Shown piece after piece: positions 18,545-27,914 of a stretch of 64,000 bases of DNA; the first letter of the stretch is position 1; the number at the start of each line of letters is the position of its first letter. The position numbers were made by a program, and so were the translations under genes. Under the pieces are notes generated by a model. That model ran no database searches. It saw only the letters and a list, made by a program, of their open reading frames with translations, and had not been told where the DNA came from. Source of the DNA: an uncultured Pseudomonadota bacterium (GTDB lineage Bacteria > Pseudomonadota > Gammaproteobacteria > Burkholderiales > Methylophilaceae); the NCBI GenBank assembly GCA_903876765.1, contig CAIRBH010000015.1, positions 48,423 through 112,422 of the forward strand, in the 5' to 3' direction.

Positions 18545-19657
18545 ATGGCTTATTACAACCCAGAACCCAAATATGAACATGGCGACCAGCTAAAAGTAGG
18601 CATTTTACTTGCCAACTTGGGCACGCCAGACGCACCAACTGCACAAGCTTTACGGCCTTATCTCAGGCAATTTTTAAGCGATACTCGCGTGGTAGAAATT
18701 CCCAAGGCGATATGGTGGTTTATTTTAAATGGCATTATCTTAGTCATACGCCCAAAAAAATCCGCAGAAAAATACGCCCAAGTATGGACTAAGGAAGGTT
18801 CACCCTTATTGGCTCACGCCCAAAAACAAAGCCAGTTATTGTGCGAATTGTTAGGCCAGAAAATTCAATCGCCATTCGCCGTTGAATTAGGCATGAGTTA
18901 TGGCAACCCCAGTATGCAATCGGCTATTGCTAAACTTAGGACACAACATTGTGACCGTATTTTAGTCATGCCACTTTATCCGCAATATGCGGCCAGCAGC
19001 ACCGCATCGGCCATGGACGCCGTGTTCCGCGTATTACTTAAAACACGCAACCAGCCTGCAATTCGCAGCATACGCAATTACCATGACCATCCCGCTTATA
19101 TCGCCGCATTAGCTGCTACTGTGCGCGATCATTGGCAAAGCCATGGTAAACCCAGTAAATTAGTGATTAGTTTTCATGGTGTGCCTAAAGTGCATTTAAC
19201 CAGCGGTGACCCCTACCACTGCCAATGCCATAAAACTGGCCGTTTATTAGCCGAGGCACTCGATTTAGCTAAAGATGAATACATGGTTGCCTTTCAATCA
19301 CGTTTTGGCAAGCAAGAATGGCTAAAACCTTATTTAGCCAGCACCTTAGCCGCATTGGGGCAAGCTAAAACCAAACGTATTGATGTGATTTGCCCAGGAT
19401 TTAGTAGTGATTGCCTAGAAACGCTAGAAGAAATCGCCATAGAAGGTCAGCATATCTTCCAAAGCAATGGTGGCGGTGAGTATTATTACATCCCAGCACT
19501 GAATGAAAATCAAGCTTGGATTGAGGCCATGGCCACTATTACCCTAGAAAACCTATCAGGCTGGGTGACGGCCGATTGGGATGAAGTGCGAGCACAAAAA
19601 CAGGCGGAAATGACTCAATTACGCGCCCTAGCAATCAGCCAGATTACTCACAACTAG
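18545..19657 (+). CDS. hemH: ferrochelatase HemH
   Basis: Ferrochelatase inserts ferrous iron into protoporphyrin IX, the last step of protoheme synthesis. The 370-residue protein shows the N-terminal GILLANLGTPDAPT, MSYGNPS, VMPLYPQYAASSTAS, the catalytic histidine in VISFHGVPK (about residue 212), and the C-terminal CPGFSSDCLETLEEI with a conserved glutamate. The length is standard. The ATG directly follows an ACTNNNN heptamer array and lacks a visible Shine-Dalgarno, so initiation may rely on coupling to hrcA or on an unusual leader. The gene is convergent with the lpxO-like gene, with a gap of three bases. Confidence 0.96.
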   Translation: MAYYNPEPKYEHGDQLKVGILLANLGTPDAPTAQALRPYLRQFLSDTRVVEIPKAIWWFILNGIILVIRPKKSAEKYAQVWTKEGSPLLAHAQKQSQLLCELLGQKIQSPFAVELGMSYGNPSMQSAIAKLRTQHCDRILVMPLYPQYAASSTASAMDAVFRVLLKTRNQPAIRSIRNYHDHPAYIAALAATVRDHWQSHGKPSKLVISFHGVPKVHLTSGDPYHCQCHKTGRLLAEALDLAKDEYMVAFQSRFGKQEWLKPYLASTLAALGQAKTKRIDVICPGFSSDCLETLEEIAIEGQHIFQSNGGGEYYYIPALNENQAWIEAMATITLENLSGWVTADWDEVRAQKQAEMTQLRALAISQITHN

Positions 19658-19660
19658 CCG

Positions 19661-20569
19661 CTACATTCTCCAGATTAAAAAAACCACGAGCGCGATTAAA
19701 GACAGCTTAGTGATTTTATAAACGGTTTTATTCCAAGCCTTAAAACGTCTGCGATATTTGCCGACCAGCCAAGCATAATGAAATAACTTATTAATAACAC
19801 CAAGCTGGTCGCCCTCTTCATTGGGCGAGCTGGCTGCGGTCACAATATGCTTGGCCAAGAAACGATTGACAGACTGTGCCCAACGGTAACGCATGGGGCG
19901 CTCAACATCACAAAATAGAATAATGCGATCTTGCTCGGTACGGTTATAGGCCTCGTGTATATAGGTTTCATCAAACATCACGCATTGCCCATCGCGCCAG
20001 CTGTATGCCGTGCCATCGACATTAATAAAACAATCGTCGCTATTTGGCGTCACCAAGCCCAAATGGTAGCGCAATGAGCCGCCGTAGGGGTCGCGATGCG
20101 GGTTCAATTTTGCACCAGGCGGCAATTCGGCAAACATGGCCGCTTTTACACTGGGGATGCTATTCAACAAAGCCACCGTTTTAGGACAGTATAGGGCGGC
20201 TGATGGGTGTTGTGCGTCATACCACTTTAAATAAAAGCGCTTCCAGCCCGTTTTGAAAAATGAATTAAAGCCCGCATCATTATTGTTCTTTGAGGCGGCG
20301 ATGCGTTCTTGCTCACGCATATTAAGCGCCTCTTCACGTATCATCTGCCATGAATCGGTAATGACTTGCATCTCGGGGAAAGCACTTACCGGTAAATAAG
20401 GTGTGGTTGGCACTTTAGAAAAAATATACATAAACAAATTAATCGGTGCCACCACGGCCGAGTGGTCGAACAATTGCTTTAAAAAAGGGTGGCGCACTTT
20501 GCCGCGAAAGTGGATAAATCCTACCGCGATTAGGTACAAAAGAATAAAGAAATATTTCATGCTAAGCAC
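19661..20569 (-). CDS. lpxO: aspartyl/asparaginyl beta-hydroxylase family protein, LpxO-like
   Basis: LpxO is an Fe(II)/2-oxoglutarate dioxygenase that adds a 2-hydroxyl to a lipid A acyl chain. This 302-residue protein has a hydrophobic N-terminus and a C-terminal transmembrane-like segment (LSLIALVVFLIWRM). Its core matches the family closely: LNPHRDPYGGSLRYHLGL with the first metal ligands, YSWRDGQCVMFDETYIHEAYN with the distal histidine, and RIILFCDVERPM. The lipid A role is inferred from similarity to LpxO; other members hydroxylate proteins. Convergent with hemH; the HAD hydrolase lies upstream on the same strand. Confidence 0.82.
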   Translation of the reverse strand: MLSMKYFFILLYLIAVGFIHFRGKVRHPFLKQLFDHSAVVAPINLFMYIFSKVPTTPYLPVSAFPEMQVITDSWQMIREEALNMREQERIAASKNNNDAGFNSFFKTGWKRFYLKWYDAQHPSAALYCPKTVALLNSIPSVKAAMFAELPPGAKLNPHRDPYGGSLRYHLGLVTPNSDDCFINVDGTAYSWRDGQCVMFDETYIHEAYNRTEQDRIILFCDVERPMRYRWAQSVNRFLAKHIVTAASSPNEEGDQLGVINKLFHYAWLVGKYRRRFKAWNKTVYKITKLSLIALVVFLIWRM

Positions 20570-20622
20570 ACTTAACTAGATGATTAATATTGATTGTATA
20601 ACTTAATTTCATTTAACAATGC

Positions 20623-21285
20623 TTAGCTAACTAATGCCGCAATATTAGCCCGCACTAAGATTTTATGAGTCACGCAATAGCTTTGCCAATTGGCCAGTTC
20701 TGTCCAATCACTCAAAAAAACAAAGTCCAACCCTGCGCGAGTCGCCGCTTCAAAATCATATTGACTATCACCGATAAACACTGCTGGAAATTGCAAATTG
20801 CCACTGGCTTTTTCACGCGCGAGTACCGTGTCTTTATTATCTGGGCTGCCAAACAAGCCGCCGTTAAATAGCGCTTGCAAGTTCCGCTTGGCAAATAGGG
20901 TGCGAATTTCTTGCTGGTCGCCACCTGAGAGTATCATCCAATTCGCATTGGGCGTCAGCTCTCGCAAGGCTGGCAAGCCTTGCGCTATCTCACAATGCAG
21001 CAAACCGACTTCCAACTCGCGTGAAAATTCATCAAGCAAAATTTGAATCGCCTCTGGTGTTGCTGCTTGCTGCAAAATCTCACGTAAATAATAGTCAAAC
21101 TTATGGTAGCGAGAAATACCACCCAGCCGCACGTGATAATCCACCAAAGCCTGAGCATCGACATCGCTAGCCCCTAAGTTTTTAGCGGTGCGAAAATAAG
21201 CCTGCGTCTTCACAAGGTTAGAATCTAGCACAACACCATCGCAATCAAACACTATGGTTTTATATTGTTGAATATCTATTTGCAA
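20623..21285 (-). CDS. HAD-family hydrolase
   Basis: This 220-residue protein is a haloacid dehalogenase superfamily phosphatase. Motif I is VFDCDGVVLDSN (nucleophile aspartate near residue 14), motif II is the ILSGGDQQE serine region, and motifs III/IV include KASGN and VFIGDSQYDFEAATRAG. An alpha-helical cap lies between motifs I and II, as in the phosphoglycolate phosphatase/beta-phosphoglucomutase group. The substrate cannot be assigned. It lies between eda, whose terminator precedes it, and the lpxO-like gene; a sugar-phosphate or LPS-related substrate is possible but unproven. Confidence 0.8.
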   Translation of the reverse strand: MQIDIQQYKTIVFDCDGVVLDSNLVKTQAYFRTAKNLGASDVDAQALVDYHVRLGGISRYHKFDYYLREILQQAATPEAIQILLDEFSRELEVGLLHCEIAQGLPALRELTPNANWMILSGGDQQEIRTLFAKRNLQALFNGGLFGSPDNKDTVLAREKASGNLQFPAVFIGDSQYDFEAATRAGLDFVFLSDWTELANWQSYCVTHKILVRANIAALVS

Positions 21286-21313
21286 ATCTTATCCCTAAGC
21301 TCAAACACCCAAT

Positions 21314-21354
21314 AAAAAAGGCTTTGCGCTAGATAGCCTCTAGCAAGCAAAGCC
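21314..21354 (-). terminator. eda terminator
   Basis: GGCTTTGC pairs with GCAAAGCC, extended by CTAGA/TCTAG inside. On the minus strand the stem runs into TTTTTT. It lies just past the eda stop codon and before the HAD gene. Confidence 0.85.
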
Positions 21355-21375
21355 CTATCAAGCATAATCTAGCGT

Positions 21376-22002
21376 TTATGCGGCCTTAATGGCGCTCGCC
21401 TCTTTGGCTAGTTTAGTAATATGAGCCCAGTCACCACGCGCTACTGCATCGGCTGGCGTTAACCAAGTACCGCCACAAACCACCACGTTAGGCAGGGCTA
21501 AAAATTGCGGGGCACTGTCTACCGTCACGCCACCTGTCGGGCAAAATTTCACATCCCCAAACGGGCCTGAAAAACCTTTAAGCAGATTGATGCCACCCAC
21601 CGCTACCGCTGGGAATAGTTTTAAAAAGTAATAGTCATCGGCGTTGGCCATCATAATTTCTGAACCCGTAGAAACGCCAGGCAACAAAGGCAAGCCCATT
21701 TTACGGGCGGCTTGCCCCAGCTCGCTAGTATAGCCAGGACTCACCGCAAATTGGCAGCCTGCATCTTTAGAGGCTTGCGCATCTTTAAGATTACGCACCG
21801 TACCTGAACCCATAATCGCTTCTGGCAAGGCCTTGGCTATAGCTTCCATGCCAGCTAATGCACATGAGGTACGCAGGGTGATTTCTAAAACGCGTATGCC
21901 GCCCTCTAACAATGCAGCGGCCATAGGCACGGCATCTTCAACCCGATTAATCACAATTACTGGGATCACTGGACCATAATTGGCTAAATCTAATGTGTTC
22001 AT
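21376..22002 (-). CDS. eda: KDPG aldolase Eda
   Basis: Eda splits 2-keto-3-deoxy-6-phosphogluconate to pyruvate and glyceraldehyde-3-phosphate and can also act on 4-hydroxy-2-oxoglutarate. The protein shows PVIPVIVINRVEDAVPMA, the catalytic glutamate in RVLEITLRTSCA, MGSGTVRN, FAVSPGYT, the Schiff-base lysine in FLKLFPA, and FCPTGGV. I chose the ATG at 22002 because AGG lies seven to eight bases upstream and the product (208 residues) is family-sized; upstream ATG and TTG codons would add 7 to 17 residues without a clear ribosome site. It follows edd, completing the Entner-Doudoroff pair. Confidence 0.95.
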   Translation of the reverse strand: MNTLDLANYGPVIPVIVINRVEDAVPMAAALLEGGIRVLEITLRTSCALAGMEAIAKALPEAIMGSGTVRNLKDAQASKDAGCQFAVSPGYTSELGQAARKMGLPLLPGVSTGSEIMMANADDYYFLKLFPAVAVGGINLLKGFSGPFGDVKFCPTGGVTVDSAPQFLALPNVVVCGGTWLTPADAVARGDWAHITKLAKEASAIKAA

Positions 22003-22182
22003 ATTTTTACCTATAGTGTTCATATTTAAATATAACTGCTGCACTTGCAGCAATCTAATGATTTAAAGCTTTAAAAAATTGCCGACTGTTTCAAAATTAA
22101 TTCAGGCAAGACACTTGAGCACAGACAGTACAATGCGCACGGCAAGCGAAACTCACGCCGCATGAATGATATTTTCAAACAA

Positions 22183-23997
22183 TTATAACCAAGTAATTGC
22201 GCCCTCTTCGGCAGACAATACGTTTTTGCGCATACCGCCAAATAACTCACGGCCAAAGCCATGTGCGTTGTGGTGACGCTTGGTGTCTGAAAGTTCAGCC
22301 ACATCACGCTCGGCCCATTCATCTTCATCCACCAAAACGTTGACCATGCCCACCGTTGCGTTCAAGCGAATAATATCGCCATCACGCACTTTGGCTAGCG
22401 GACCACCAGCATAGGCTTCTGGGCTCAAATGAATGGCCGCTGGAATTTTGCCAGAGGCGCCGCTCATGCGACCATCAGTGACAATTGCCACTCTAAAGCC
22501 TTTGTTTTGCAACACCGCTAATGGCGGCGTTAACTTGTGTAACTCTGGCATACCGTTGGCTTTTGGGCCTTGAAAACGCACCACTGCTATAAAGTCTTTT
22601 TCTAATTCACCACGGTCAAACGCGGCTAATAATTCTTCTTGTGCATCAAACACTATGGCTGGCGCTTCAATAATATGGCGATCTGCCGGCACCGCAGAAA
22701 TCTTAATTACGCTACGGCCTAAATTACCTTTAAGCAGGCGCAAGCCGCCAGATTCATCAAACGGCGCTGAGGCAGGGCGTACGATGGTTTCATCGCTACT
22801 TTCTTTCGGCAAATCATTCCAAACCAATGTATCATTTTCTTTAGCAGGCACTTTGGCATAATCTCGCAGGCCGCCATGCGCCACCGTCAATACATCGGGG
22901 AACATATAACCAGCATCAATCAACTCGCGTATCACAAAGGCCGGGCCACCCGCATCTTGGAATTCATTCACGTCCGCCTTGCCGTTAGGGTAAACACTGG
23001 CTAACAAAGGTGTAGTTTTCGCCAGATGATAAAAATCCGTCCAGTCAATCATAATGCCAGCCGCACGCGCTACTGCCACCCAGTGAATCAAATGGTTGGT
23101 TGACCCACCAGTGGCTAATAAAGCCACCATAGCATTCACAATCACATGCTCATCAACTAGTCGACCTATTGGCGTAAATTGATCTTTCTTAGTTTTTGCT
23201 AACACCATCTTTACCGCTTCACGCGTTAACAATTCACGCATACCATCATGTGGATGAATAAAAGCTGAACCAGGCACATGCAAGCCCATGGCTTCCATCA
23301 GCATTTGGTTGCTATTGGCCGTACCGTAAAAAGTACAAGTGCCAGCACCATGATAGGCGGCAGATTCTGAGGCCAATAATTCTTGACGGGTCACTTTACC
23401 TTGCGCATATTGCTCACGTACTTTAGATTTAGTGGTGTTATCAATCCCGGTGCTCATGGGCCCTGCGGGCACAAAGACACAGGGTAAATGGCCAAACTGC
23501 AATGCACCAATCAAAAGGCCAGGGACTATTTTATCGCACACACCTAACAACAAAGCTGCATCAAATACATCATGAGAAAGTGCAATGGCGGTACTCATGG
23601 CGATGGTATCGCGACTAAATAGCGAAAGCTCCATGCCAGGCTCGCCTTGGGTAATGCCGTCACACATGGCAGGCACACCACCCGCAACTTGTACGGTTGC
23701 CCCATATTTATGCGCTTCATTGCGAATGATTTCAGGGTAATTAACGTAAGGCTGATGCGCTGATAGCATCTCATTGTAAGCAGTCACTATGCCGATATTG
23801 GGCGCTTTTTCAACCACTACGCGCAACTTATCATTAGCTGGCATGGCCGCAAAAGCGTGTGCCACATTGGCGCAACCTAAGCGATCAGCACCACGCTGAC
23901 GGTTAATAATTTCATCTACGCGATGCAAATAAGCTGTCCGTGTTGGGCGACTTTTTTCTATGATACGCTCGGTAACTTCTATATGAGATTGCTTCAT
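22183..23997 (-). CDS. edd: 6-phosphogluconate dehydratase Edd
   Basis: Edd is an iron-sulfur dehydratase that turns 6-phosphogluconate into KDPG, the first committed Entner-Doudoroff step. The approximately 604-residue protein belongs to the IlvD/Edd family, with [35 protein letters not shown] and [15 protein letters not shown] containing cluster cysteines, [13 protein letters not shown] with the third, and C-terminal [24 protein letters not shown] chose the ATG at 23997 over an in-frame GTG 15 bases upstream, which lacks a ribosome site. In methylotrophs with the RuMP cycle, edd-eda cleaves hexose phosphate to C3 units; that role is inferred. Confidence 0.96.
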   Translation of the reverse strand: MKQSHIEVTERIIEKSRPTRTAYLHRVDEIINRQRGADRLGCANVAHAFAAMPANDKLRVVVEKAPNIGIVTAYNEMLSAHQPYVNYPEIIRNEAHKYGATVQVAGGVPAMCDGITQGEPGMELSLFSRDTIAMSTAIALSHDVFDAALLLGVCDKIVPGLLIGALQFGHLPCVFVPAGPMSTGIDNTTKSKVREQYAQGKVTRQELLASESAAYHGAGTCTFYGTANSNQMLMEAMGLHVPGSAFIHPHDGMRELLTREAVKMVLAKTKKDQFTPIGRLVDEHVIVNAMVALLATGGSTNHLIHWVAVARAAGIMIDWTDFYHLAKTTPLLASVYPNGKADVNEFQDAGGPAFVIRELIDAGYMFPDVLTVAHGGLRDYAKVPAKENDTLVWNDLPKESSDETIVRPASAPFDESGGLRLLKGNLGRSVIKISAVPADRHIIEAPAIVFDAQEELLAAFDRGELEKDFIAVVRFQGPKANGMPELHKLTPPLAVLQNKGFRVAIVTDGRMSGASGKIPAAIHLSPEAYAGGPLAKVRDGDIIRLNATVGMVNVLVDEDEWAERDVAELSDTKRHHNAHGFGRELFGGMRKNVLSAEEGAITWL

Positions 23998-24149
23998 TTT
24001 ATATAAGACCACCAGGATTATTGAACTGCCTCAATTATCCCCAATGCAGGCCTTATCGTCAAACGAATGATGGCTTGAAATGGATAATAGCCTAATACTC
24101 ATAAGCAAATTAAGGCATAATTACTGACAAATCTTGTAAACTTTTATGA

Positions 24150-24914
24150 ATGACATTAAATATGATTTTAGCTACAGGGCTGATTATCGCTACAGTTGGA
24201 TTTATTTATCTCGCTGCGCATTATAATTTTTGGCGCTCAAAAGCATCTAAAGCACACCCTCGCATTTTGATGTATCACAGCATCAATCACCATGCAGGGA
24301 TTAGTCATCCTGACCTTGTTGTAACCCCCGCTAATTTCAAAGTGCAATTACAATATTTAAAAAACAATCATTACCAGTTTTTTACCATGTCCGAGTTAAT
24401 CGCTGGACAACAAGCCACTTCAACACCAGTAGCGCTGACCTTTGATGATGGATTTGCAGATAATTACACACACATGTACCCCTTGCTTAAAGAATTTAAT
24501 GCCAAAGCAACTATTTTCCTTTGCCCAGAAATGCCAAAAATTAACAAGCTAAGCAAACAACAAATCCAAGAAATGCAGGCATCTGGCCTAGTTGAATTTG
24601 GTGCGCATACCATGACGCACCTTAATTTAGAGCAAGCCCCTGATGAGCTGGCACAGCAAGAGATTATCCAATCAAAACAACATATCGAATCTATCACTGG
24701 CGTTGCTTGCCAGTCTTTTGCTTACCCCTATGGCAGATTAAATGAACGCACGGTAAATTTTGTTAAAAATGCAGGGTTTTTATGTGCAGTAACAGTTAAG
24801 AAAGGCATAGAAGCTCTAACTAACGCCTACATGGTTAAGCGAATTTCAGTGTTAGGCAAAACAAATATCGTGCAATTTCACATTGCCATGACCCGAGGAA
24901 GGTACCGAGTATGA
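24150..24914 (+). CDS. polysaccharide deacetylase family protein
   Basis: This 254-residue protein starts with a hydrophobic signal-anchor (about residues 3-23) and then a NodB-type carbohydrate esterase 4 domain. Visible motifs are RILMYHSI, the catalytic TFDDGFADNY (about 96-105) and the metal-binding HTMTHLNL (HX3H pattern), plus FAYPYGR. It probably removes an acetyl or similar group from a cell-surface glycan, at the periplasmic side. Its stop overlaps the start of the following GT2 gene by four bases (ATGA), opening a tightly coupled LPS/polysaccharide operon. The natural substrate is unknown. Confidence 0.85.
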   Translation: MTLNMILATGLIIATVGFIYLAAHYNFWRSKASKAHPRILMYHSINHHAGISHPDLVVTPANFKVQLQYLKNNHYQFFTMSELIAGQQATSTPVALTFDDGFADNYTHMYPLLKEFNAKATIFLCPEMPKINKLSKQQIQEMQASGLVEFGAHTMTHLNLEQAPDELAQQEIIQSKQHIESITGVACQSFAYPYGRLNERTVNFVKNAGFLCAVTVKKGIEALTNAYMVKRISVLGKTNIVQFHIAMTRGRYRV

Positions 24915-25651
24915 ATAATATCAGCGTGTTTTTAGTAGTTAAAAATGAAGCGCTTAATATAGAACGCGTACTTAAAAGTGTTGAGGGCTTTGATGATATT
25001 GTTGTGGTGGATAGCGGTAGCATAGACGACACTATGGCCTTAGCAAGTAAATACACGAATCGTCTATATCACCATGAGTGGCAAGGCATGGCCCAGCAAA
25101 AAGAGTATGCCAAATCACTGTGTAAACATGATTGGGTACTCAACTTAGATGCAGATGAAGAATTAACCTCAGAACTCAAACAACAAATTATAGAATTAGT
25201 CAGTCAAAACAATGACATCAGTGGCGCTCAAATTTTTATTCAAGAGTTTTTCATGGGGCTGCCTGGACATCTGTCTGCGAAAATGAATAGTCATATTCGT
25301 TTATTTCGTAAAAGCATGGCCACTTATGGCGCTGAGCGCTTTCATGAAAGTGCCGTAGTATCTGGGAAAATAAAAAATTTAACAGGTTTTATTAATCATT
25401 ACGGTGAGAAAACGATTGAAATAAAAATAGACAAATCTAACAAATATTCTAGCGGTAAAGCGCTTGATAAATTTGAACATGATAAGCAGAGCGGGCTACT
25501 TAAATTACTATTTATATTTCCTCTCATGTTTATAAAGTCTTACTTCTTGCGTCGAAATTTTTTAAATGGCCGCCGTGGCTTTATTGGTAGCATGATTAAT
25601 GCTTTTTATGCTTTTTTAAAAGAAGCTAAACTCTACGAGTTAGAGCTATGA
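24911..25651 (+). CDS. family 2 glycosyltransferase, WaaE-like
   Basis: This 246-residue GT-A enzyme has the opening ISVFLVVKNEALNIERVLKSV, the nucleotide-binding DSGSIDDT and the metal-binding NLDADEEL. A later segment (AERFHESAVV) and the hydrophobic LLFIFPLMFIKSYFLRR stretch match LPS core beta-glucosyltransferases of the WaaE/LpsC type. It most likely adds a sugar to the LPS inner core at the cytoplasmic membrane face. It overlaps the deacetylase upstream and the ligase-like gene downstream by four bases each, so its translation is probably coupled. The acceptor and donor sugars are not predictable here. Confidence 0.85.
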   Translation: MNNISVFLVVKNEALNIERVLKSVEGFDDIVVVDSGSIDDTMALASKYTNRLYHHEWQGMAQQKEYAKSLCKHDWVLNLDADEELTSELKQQIIELVSQNNDISGAQIFIQEFFMGLPGHLSAKMNSHIRLFRKSMATYGAERFHESAVVSGKIKNLTGFINHYGEKTIEIKIDKSNKYSSGKALDKFEHDKQSGLLKLLFIFPLMFIKSYFLRRNFLNGRRGFIGSMINAFYAFLKEAKLYELEL

Positions 25652-26862
25652 ATAGTCTAAAGACATACCTATCCACGGCATTGGTGAGTTCCATCATTTG
25701 GGCTCAACCCTTTGCTGGTGGTCCGCGAGTAACCACAGCCATATTGATGCTATTAGGTCTATTTGTCCTGGCTAAAAAGCTCTTTCCAATAGCTGACCTT
25801 AGACTAAAAAAATTTACTATCCTATTAGCTCTATTCTGGCTTCCTGCTTTGTTCTCTTTAATAGGTAGCTATGATCATCAAGCATCATTAAAACTCATCA
25901 TTGCATTACCTTTTTTTATACCTTTTGCGGCTGGTTTACTTTACCTTGTCGATAATCATATAGACAAAAAACTACTGTTAAATACACTACTAGTCGCTTG
26001 TCTTTTTTGGATAGCTGACGGTTTATTTCAATTAATCATCGGGCATGATTTGTTTGGCATCCCTCCGCGAGATGGCGAGCGTATTGTCGGGCCGTTTGCT
26101 TATCATTTAAGACTAAGTCTTTTTCTAGCGATTACCCTGCCCTTGATATTAAACAAATTAGAGTCCTTCAAATGGCCATGGCAGCTTGGATATGTCGCCT
26201 TTGTAAGCTTTATCATCATGTTATCTGGGGTCAGAACTGACCTGCTAACCACATTAATTGCTTTAGGCCTTTATATTGTTATTCAAAAACGCGTGAAATT
26301 AACATTAATGATATTGCCACTCGTTTTTATTGGTGGAATCTTAGCCAGCCATTATTCAGGTATTGCAGAAAGTAAATTAAAAACTTTTTCTGGTGTTCCA
26401 CATGGTTATAGTCAATGGAATCTGGCCTCTTCCTACAGGCTAGATGTTTGGCTAACTGCTTGGAATATGTATTCAGCCCATCCAATTATTGGTGTTGGTA
26501 CGCAAGCTTTTACTGCCGCTTACGATGAATACAAAACCCCTGACAACTTTTTTAATCAGAAAACCAATCCCATCTCACACGCGCATCATCCTATGATATC
26601 TATCGCTGCCGAGACTGGTTCTATCGGCCTGTTAGGCTTACTTACTTTTATCTGCTTAATCTATCAATGGGGAGCAAAAAACCTCAACAAAAATATGTGG
26701 AAAATTCCATGGTTGCAAATACTTATACTGATATTTTTTCCAATTCAATCCATGCCAATCCTATTCTCATTTTGGTGGTTTCCAGTCGTTGCTATGACTA
26801 TCTTGTATTATCTTGCCGAGATTGAAGCTAAAAAAACCCTGACTGAAGCTGGCAGCTCATGA
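25648..26862 (+). CDS. O-antigen ligase family membrane protein
   Basis: This 404-residue protein is almost entirely hydrophobic, with about ten transmembrane helices and a larger periplasmic loop around residues 230-320. That loop contains SSYRLDVWLTAWNMYSAHP and GVGTQAF, then SHAHHPMISIAAETGSIG, matching the Wzy_C/WaaL family. WaaL joins O-antigen to the lipid A core in the periplasm; Wzy polymerases look similar, and without a complete O-antigen cluster I cannot separate the two. It overlaps both neighbours by four bases. The region is more A/T-rich than the housekeeping genes around it. Confidence 0.83.
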   Translation: MNSLKTYLSTALVSSIIWAQPFAGGPRVTTAILMLLGLFVLAKKLFPIADLRLKKFTILLALFWLPALFSLIGSYDHQASLKLIIALPFFIPFAAGLLYLVDNHIDKKLLLNTLLVACLFWIADGLFQLIIGHDLFGIPPRDGERIVGPFAYHLRLSLFLAITLPLILNKLESFKWPWQLGYVAFVSFIIMLSGVRTDLLTTLIALGLYIVIQKRVKLTLMILPLVFIGGILASHYSGIAESKLKTFSGVPHGYSQWNLASSYRLDVWLTAWNMYSAHPIIGVGTQAFTAAYDEYKTPDNFFNQKTNPISHAHHPMISIAAETGSIGLLGLLTFICLIYQWGAKNLNKNMWKIPWLQILILIFFPIQSMPILFSFWWFPVVAMTILYYLAEIEAKKTLTEAGSS

Positions 26863-27914
26863 CCAAAAAGGTTTTATGGTGGGGGCGTTTTGATGCGGAC
26901 TATTCTAGAAATCGTATTCTTAGGCAACTATTTCTATCTCTGGATTGGGAAATCGTAGACTTTCTACCAAAAATAGCTGCACTGGGCGATATCGAGGCGT
27001 ACATTAGGCAAATTCCAGCAGTGGATTTAGTTTGGGTCCCTTGTTTTCGGCAACGCGATCTTATTGCGGCGCATCGTTGGGCCAAGAGAACTAAAACCCC
27101 TTTAATTTTCGACCCACTCATCAGCGCTTATGACAAACAAATCTGCGAGCGAAAGAAATTTCCTAAAGAAAGCGATCAAGCAAAAAAACTCTTGAAGTGG
27201 GAGCAAACTCTATTTCAATCCGCCGACTATGTTGTAGCAGATACTGAGCAACATGCTGCATTTTATGCATCCACCATGCACATTAACTCAAATAAAGTCT
27301 TCATACTGCCAGTAGGTGCCGAAGAATCTTTATTTACCTCTCAGGACTATGGCCTATCAAATAACCCATTACGAATTCTATTTTATGGTAGCTATATCGC
27401 CTTACAAGGGCCTGAAATAATTGCACAGGCAATCAGGCTCTATCGGGGCCCCAAGGTAGAGTGGCAGCTTATAGGTAATGGTCCTTTGCGTAAAAATATA
27501 CAGGATCAATTAAAAGGTTTAGGCAATGTATATTTCACAGATTGGTTGCCTTATACTGATTTGCCTCAATGGATTTCACGCGCAGACATCTGTTTAGGAG
27601 TATTTGGTGCCACAGAAAAAACACAGAGGGTAATCCCCAATAAGGTATATCAAGCAATGTCTTGCGCTAGACCAGTCATCACAAGTAGCTCTGAAGTCTA
27701 TCCGCTATTATTAAGGCAGAATAATGAATCTGGCATTTTCTTTGTACCTGCAAACGACGCACTTGCTTTAGCTGAAATGGTAAAGAAATTAGCCGAGCAA
27801 CCCGATTTAGTGACACAAGCGCAAAAAAATGTCACTCAAAGTTACCAGCAGTATTTTTCTAATGAAGTTATAAAACAACATCTAGCCTTCATTCTTCAAA
27901 GTGTTCTGTTATAA
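26859..27914 (+). CDS. family 4-type glycosyltransferase
   Basis: This 351-residue protein has a GT-B layout: an N-terminal acceptor half and a C-terminal donor half with LRILFYGSYIALQGPEIIAQAI, WQLIGNGPLRKNI, YTDLPQWISRADICLGVFG and VIPNKVYQAMSCARPVITSSSEVYPLL. The glutamate pair normal in GT4 (EX7E) is not clear, so activity or subfamily is uncertain. It probably transfers a sugar in LPS or surface-glycan assembly. It is the last gene of the deacetylase-GT2-ligase-GT string and converges with the next glycosyltransferase gene, overlapping its 3' end by six bases. Confidence 0.8.
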   Translation: MTKKVLWWGRFDADYSRNRILRQLFLSLDWEIVDFLPKIAALGDIEAYIRQIPAVDLVWVPCFRQRDLIAAHRWAKRTKTPLIFDPLISAYDKQICERKKFPKESDQAKKLLKWEQTLFQSADYVVADTEQHAAFYASTMHINSNKVFILPVGAEESLFTSQDYGLSNNPLRILFYGSYIALQGPEIIAQAIRLYRGPKVEWQLIGNGPLRKNIQDQLKGLGNVYFTDWLPYTDLPQWISRADICLGVFGATEKTQRVIPNKVYQAMSCARPVITSSSEVYPLLLRQNNESGIFFVPANDALALAEMVKKLAEQPDLVTQAQKNVTQSYQQYFSNEVIKQHLAFILQSVLL

